64,000 bases of DNA from Acidovorax sp. GBBC 1281 (GTDB taxonomy: Bacteria; Pseudomonadota; Gammaproteobacteria; Burkholderiales; Burkholderiaceae_C). Both the position numbers and the translations under genes were made by a program. How positions within the stretch are numbered: position 1 is the first letter of the stretch; each line of letters starts with the position of its first letter. Under the pieces are notes generated by a model, which was not told the DNA's origin, made no database searches, and saw only the letters and a list, made by a program, of their open reading frames with translations. The stretch lies in the NCBI RefSeq assembly GCF_028473645.1, contig NZ_CP097269.1, positions 2,746,001-2,810,000 on the forward strand. Reading direction: 5' to 3'. This document shows, one piece after another, positions 60,344 through 64,000 of this stretch.

Positions 60344-61168
60344 ATGACCCAACAACTTCAGACCCTCATCGACAACGCCTGGGACAACCGCGCCAGCCTC
60401 TCGCCCGCCGCGGCCCCCAAGGAGGTGCAGGATGCCGTGGAACACGTGATCGCCGAGCTGAACAACGGCAAGCTGCGCGTGGCCACGCGCGAAGGCGTCG
60501 GCCAGTGGACGGTGCACCAGTGGATCAAGAAGGCCGTGCTGCTGTCGTTCCGCCTCAAGGACAACGAAATCATGAAGGCCGGCGAGCTGGGTTTCTACGA
60601 CAAGGTGCCCACGAAGTTCGGCCACCTGTCGGCCCAGGAAATGGCCGCCACCGGCGTGCGCGTGGTGCCCCCCGCCGTGGCGCGCCGCGGCAGCTACATC
60701 GCCAAGGGCGCCATCCTGATGCCCAGCTATGTGAACATCGGCGCCTACGTGGACGAAGGCACCATGGTCGATACCTGGGCCACCGTGGGCAGCTGCGCGC
60801 AGGTGGGCAAGAACGTCCACCTGTCCGGCGGCGTGGGGCTGGGCGGCGTGCTGGAGCCGCTGCAGGCCAACCCGACCATCATCGAGGACAACTGCTTCAT
60901 CGGCGCGCGCTCGGAAATCGTCGAAGGCGTGATCGTGGAAGAGAACTCGGTCATCTCGATGGGCGTGTACATCGGCCAGAGCACCCCCATCTACGACCGC
61001 GCCACCGGCGAGACCAGCTTCGGCCGCGTGCCGGCCGGCTCGGTCGTGGTGAGCGGCAACCTGCCCAAGGACAATGGCCGCTACAGCATGTACGCCGCCA
61101 TCATCGTCAAGAAGGTGGATGCCAAGACCCGCTCCACCACCAGCCTGAACGACCTGCTGCGCGACTGA
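60344..61168 (+). CDS. dapD: 2,3,4,5-tetrahydropyridine-2,6-dicarboxylate N-succinyltransferase
   Basis: Succinylates tetrahydrodipicolinate in the lysine/DAP pathway. The 274-residue protein has the left-handed beta-helix hexapeptide repeats ([60 protein letters not shown]). It starts at ATG 60344, 8 bases after dapC. A frame opening much earlier at 59690 is an artefact. The C-terminus ([11 protein letters not shown]) is canonical. Confidence 0.96.
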   Translation: MTQQLQTLIDNAWDNRASLSPAAAPKEVQDAVEHVIAELNNGKLRVATREGVGQWTVHQWIKKAVLLSFRLKDNEIMKAGELGFYDKVPTKFGHLSAQEMAATGVRVVPPAVARRGSYIAKGAILMPSYVNIGAYVDEGTMVDTWATVGSCAQVGKNVHLSGGVGLGGVLEPLQANPTIIEDNCFIGARSEIVEGVIVEENSVISMGVYIGQSTPIYDRATGETSFGRVPAGSVVVSGNLPKDNGRYSMYAAIIVKKVDAKTRSTTSLNDLLRD

Positions 61169-61239
61169 CCGCACCGCCCCGGATCCGATCCGCCCGTCCA
61201 CCCGCGACCCGCACCCCGACGAACGAAAGAGCAATCCCC

Positions 61240-62400
61240 ATGAGCACGATGGAACGGATTCTTCGACTGATGGCCGAAAAGCGGGCGTCGGACGTGTACC
61301 TGTCGGCCAACGCGCCGGCGCTGATCAAGATCAATGGCGAGTGCGTGCCGATCAACAGCCAGGTGCTTCCGGCCGACGCGCCGAAGAACCTGCTGGCCGA
61401 GATCGTCTCGCCCGACCGCATCGAGGAGCTGGAGGAAACCGGCGAACTCAACATGGGCGTGCCGCTCACCGGCGTCGGGCGCTTTCGCGTGAGCGCCATG
61501 CGCCAGCGCGGCAGCTACGCGGTGGTGATCCGCTTCATCGCGCAGCACATTCCGCCGCTCGCCTCGCTGAACCTGCCGCCGGTGCTGAGCGACCTCATCC
61601 TGGAAAAGCGCGGGCTGCTGCTGGTCGTCGGGGCCACGGGCTCGGGCAAGAGCACCACGCTCGCCTCGATGATCGATAGCCGCAACGAGCAGCTCACCGG
61701 CCACATCCTGACCGTGGAAGACCCGGTGGAATACCAGTTCCGCAACAAGAAGTCGATCGTGAACCAGCGCGAGATCGGCGCCGACACGCAGTCGCTGCAG
61801 ACCGCCCTGAAAAACGCCCTGCGCCAGGCGCCCGACGTGATCCTGATCGGCGAAATCCGCGACCGCGAGACCATGTCCGCCGCCATCGCCTACGCGCAGT
61901 CGGGGCATCTGTGCCTGGCCACCCTGCACGGCAACAACAGCTACCACGCGCTCAACCGGATTTTGAGCTTTTACCCCGTCGAGGTGCGCCCCACCATGCT
62001 GGGCGACCTGGGCTCGGCGCTCAAGGCCATCGTCTCGCAGCGCCTGGTGCGCACCCCGGCCGGCGAGCGCGTACCCGCCGTCGAGGTCATGCTCAACACC
62101 AAGCTGGTGGGCGACCTGATCGAGAAGGGCGACTTCTCGGGCGTGCGCGAAGCCATGGAAAAGTCCATGGCCGAAGGCTCGCAGACGTTCGAGGAGGCGC
62201 TGGCCCAGCTCATCCTCGAAGGCCGCATCGACCGCAAGGAAGGCATGGCCTATGCCGACTCGCCCACCAATCTGATGTGGCGGCTGCAAAACGATTTCTC
62301 CCTGGCCTCCAAGAACGCCAAAGCCCAGAGCGAGGCCGCGCGGGAAGAGGAAGACCAGCCGTCCTTCACCGAGATCGTGCTGGACGTCAAGCCGTCCTGA
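61240..62400 (+). CDS. PilT/PilU-family type IV pilus ATPase, PilU-like
   Basis: A 386-residue twitching ATPase. The N-terminal PAS-like half is followed by Walker [10 protein letters not shown] (131-139), the Asp box [11 protein letters not shown], Walker [13 protein letters not shown] (200-211) and the His box [20 protein letters not shown]. The PilT-specific AIRNLIRE motif is absent and the end [12 protein letters not shown] matches PilU-type proteins. It lies between dapD and dapE with no pilus genes near. Function in retraction or as a PilT cofactor is inferred from the family. Confidence 0.88.
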   Translation: MSTMERILRLMAEKRASDVYLSANAPALIKINGECVPINSQVLPADAPKNLLAEIVSPDRIEELEETGELNMGVPLTGVGRFRVSAMRQRGSYAVVIRFIAQHIPPLASLNLPPVLSDLILEKRGLLLVVGATGSGKSTTLASMIDSRNEQLTGHILTVEDPVEYQFRNKKSIVNQREIGADTQSLQTALKNALRQAPDVILIGEIRDRETMSAAIAYAQSGHLCLATLHGNNSYHALNRILSFYPVEVRPTMLGDLGSALKAIVSQRLVRTPAGERVPAVEVMLNTKLVGDLIEKGDFSGVREAMEKSMAEGSQTFEEALAQLILEGRIDRKEGMAYADSPTNLMWRLQNDFSLASKNAKAQSEAAREEEDQPSFTEIVLDVKPS

Positions 62401-62440
62401 CCTGCCCCGCCCTCCTTCGCCCGAACCGCCTGCCCACACG

Positions 62441-63616
62441 ATGTCCCGAACCCTGCACCTGGCCGAACAGCTCATTGCCCGCCCCTCCATCACCCCGAAC
62501 GACGCGGGCTGCCTGGAGCTGCTGGCCGACCGCCTGCGGCCGCTCGGCTTCGACTGCGAACGCATGGACAGCGGGCCGGACGATTTCCGCGTCAGCAACC
62601 TTTGGGCAAAACGGCCTGCAGCACAATCAGCACTAGGGCATGGCGCTATCAAAACCGTAGTATTCGCCGGCCACACCGATGTGGTGCCGACCGGCCCCGT
62701 CGATCAATGGGGCAGCGATCCCTTCACGCCCATGCACCGCGGCGGCAAGCTCTATGGCCGCGGCGCGAGCGACATGAAGACCTCGATCGCCGCCTTCGTC
62801 GTCGCCGTGGAAGAGTTCCTGGCGGCCACGCCCGAGCCGGACCTGCAGATCGCGTTCCTGCTCACCAGCGACGAAGAAGGCCCCTCGGTGAACGGCACCA
62901 AGGTGGTGGTCGATCGTCTGCGCGAGCGTGGCGAGGCGCTGCATTACTGCATCGTGGGTGAACCCACTTCGGTCGAGAAGACCGGCGACATGATCAAGAA
63001 CGGCCGCCGCGGCACCCTCAGCGGGCGGCTCACCGTTCGGGGCGTGCAGGGCCACATCGCCTACCCGCAACTGGCGCGCAACCCCATCCACCAGGCCCTG
63101 CCGGCGCTGGCCGAACTGGCCGCCATCCGCTGGGACGAGGGCAACGCCTTCTTTCCGCCCACCAGCTGGCAGATCAGCAACATGCACGGCGGCACGGGCG
63201 CGACCAACGTCATCCCGGGTGCGGTGATGATCGACTTCAACTTCCGCTTTTCCACCGAATCGACGGCTGAGGGCCTGAAGCAGCGCGTGCATGCGCTGCT
63301 GGACCGCCATGGCCTCGAATACGGCCTGTCCTGGACCTTGGGCGGCCAGCCCTTTCTCACGGAGCCCGGCGAACTGGTGCGGGCCGTGCAGCAGGCGGTG
63401 CTGGATGAAACGGGCCTGGACACCGAGCTGTCCACCACCGGCGGCACCAGCGATGGCCGGTTCATCGCGCAGATCTGCCCCCAGGTGATCGAACTGGGTC
63501 CGCCCAACGCCACCATCCACAAGATCGACGAGCACGTGGTCGTGACCGACATCGAGCCGCTGAAGAACATCTACCGCCGCACGCTCGAGCATCTGAACGC
63601 ACAGGCGGCCGCATGA
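62441..63616 (+). CDS. dapE: Succinyl-diaminopimelate desuccinylase
   Basis: A zinc metallopeptidase that releases LL-DAP and succinate. Its 391 residues are somewhat more than usual. Metal and catalytic sites are [10 protein letters not shown] (His/Asp), [12 protein letters not shown] (Glu-Glu), [11 protein letters not shown], and His in [11 protein letters not shown]. Residues about 57-73 ([18 protein letters not shown]) are encoded by an in-frame copy of the dispersed repeat, placed just before the first metal ligand; relatives have a shorter loop here. The stop overlaps the prmB start (ATGA, 63613-63616). Confidence 0.94.
   Translation: MSRTLHLAEQLIARPSITPNDAGCLELLADRLRPLGFDCERMDSGPDDFRVSNLWAKRPAAQSALGHGAIKTVVFAGHTDVVPTGPVDQWGSDPFTPMHRGGKLYGRGASDMKTSIAAFVVAVEEFLAATPEPDLQIAFLLTSDEEGPSVNGTKVVVDRLRERGEALHYCIVGEPTSVEKTGDMIKNGRRGTLSGRLTVRGVQGHIAYPQLARNPIHQALPALAELAAIRWDEGNAFFPPTSWQISNMHGGTGATNVIPGAVMIDFNFRFSTESTAEGLKQRVHALLDRHGLEYGLSWTLGGQPFLTEPGELVRAVQQAVLDETGLDTELSTTGGTSDGRFIAQICPQVIELGPPNATIHKIDEHVVVTDIEPLKNIYRRTLEHLNAQAAA
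62601..62660 (+). repeat. Dispersed ~55-bp element, copy g, inside dapE
   Basis: Reads AAAACGGCCTGCAGCACAAT, then CAGCACTAGGGCATGGCGCT and ATCAAAACCGTAGTA. The reading frame relative to the element is the same as in meaB copy e but different from purL copy b. Confidence 0.75.
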
Positions 63617-64000
63617 GCGAAACGGCGCAAACCACCGGGGCTCAGGTGCATGGCGACACGGTCGGCGCCCTGATCGCCTCCGGGACCGCGCGGCTGGAGG
63701 CCTCGGGCGTGGCCTTCGGTCACGGCACCGCCAATGCACGCGACGAGGCTGTGTGGCTGGTGCTGTGGCGCCTGGGCATTGCCTTGGACGAGCCGCTGGA
63801 CGATGGCCTAGAGCCCGTATCCGCCCGTCCCGTGGCTGCGGCCGATCAAGCCCGCGTGGCCGCGCTCTTCGAAGAGCGCATCGCCACCCACAAACCCGCG
63901 GCCTACCTGACGCGCGAGGCGTGGCTGCAGGGCGTTCCGTTCTATGTGGACGAGCGGGCCATCGTGCCGCGCAGCTTCATCGCCGAACTGCTGGTGAACC
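63613..64000 (+). CDS. prmB: Ribosomal protein L3 N5-glutamine methyltransferase, N-terminal part
   Basis: The window ends inside this gene; 129 residues are visible. PrmB methylates a Gln of ribosomal protein L3. The N-terminal helical domain is typical ([40 protein letters not shown]) and the start of the catalytic domain, [20 protein letters not shown], is diagnostic for PrmB versus PrmC. It starts at ATG 63613, overlapping the dapE stop. Confidence 0.9.
   Translation, partial: MSETAQTTGAQVHGDTVGALIASGTARLEASGVAFGHGTANARDEAVWLVLWRLGIALDEPLDDGLEPVSARPVAAADQARVAALFEERIATHKPAAYLTREAWLQGVPFYVDERAIVPRSFIAELLVN

Overview
The window looks like the chromosome of a GC-rich betaproteobacterium of the Comamonadaceae, close to Acidovorax. 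The evidence is the protein families, the bpt-aat pair, the glnD-map-purL block, the propionyl-CoA cluster with bioB beside it, intracellular PHA depolymerase, and short dispersed AT-rich repeats ending in TGCTAT-N7-ATAGCA. This placement is inferred from protein character, because no rRNA gene is present.

Layout. 1-6.6 kb: end of an IclR regulator, bpt/aat (N-degron transferases), a secreted BOF protein, two tRNA-Asn genes, a DUF454 membrane protein, def and glnD. 6.7-19.5 kb: map, purL, a class I methyltransferase, DUF808, OmpW and YdjM-like membrane proteins, egtD-egtB (ergothioneine) and metY. 19.86-32.58 kb: a mobile island between metY and ligD. It holds three copies of an IS903-type IS5-family element (two split by an IS630-family element at the same CTAG), an orphan MOBH relaxase module from an integrative conjugative element, an IS66 remnant with pRiA4b ORF-3-like cargo, and a truncated second IS5-type element. 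32.6-35.2 kb: ligD, frameshifted. 35.2-46.1 kb: a propionate module on the minus strand (mcm, GNAT, meaB, pccB, NYN, pccA, VOC/epimerase, bioB) with a divergent GntR regulator; together these convert propionyl-CoA to succinyl-CoA and supply biotin. 46.3-50.7 kb: a frameshifted MHYT-PAS-GGDEF protein and a lipase gene split by a third IS630 copy. 50.9-58.9 kb: saccharopine-dehydrogenase-like enzyme with a divergent Lrp regulator, dusA, a RelA/SpoT-type synthetase, phaZ, rsxB/rnfB, and an MCP with a C-terminal sensor domain. 59.1-64 kb: dapC-dapD-(PilU-like ATPase)-dapE-prmB, running off the window.

Most unusual: a family of about 55-bp elements, seven copies here in both orientations. One lies in frame inside purL, one in frame inside dapE, and one supplies the C-terminus of MeaB. 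Second: an IS630-type element that inserts at CTAG, borrows its stop codon (TAG) from the target, and has hit the only CTAG of the IS5 element twice in opposite relative orientation.

Several single-base frameshifts (ligD, the GGDEF gene) may be real decay or assembly error; raw reads would decide.
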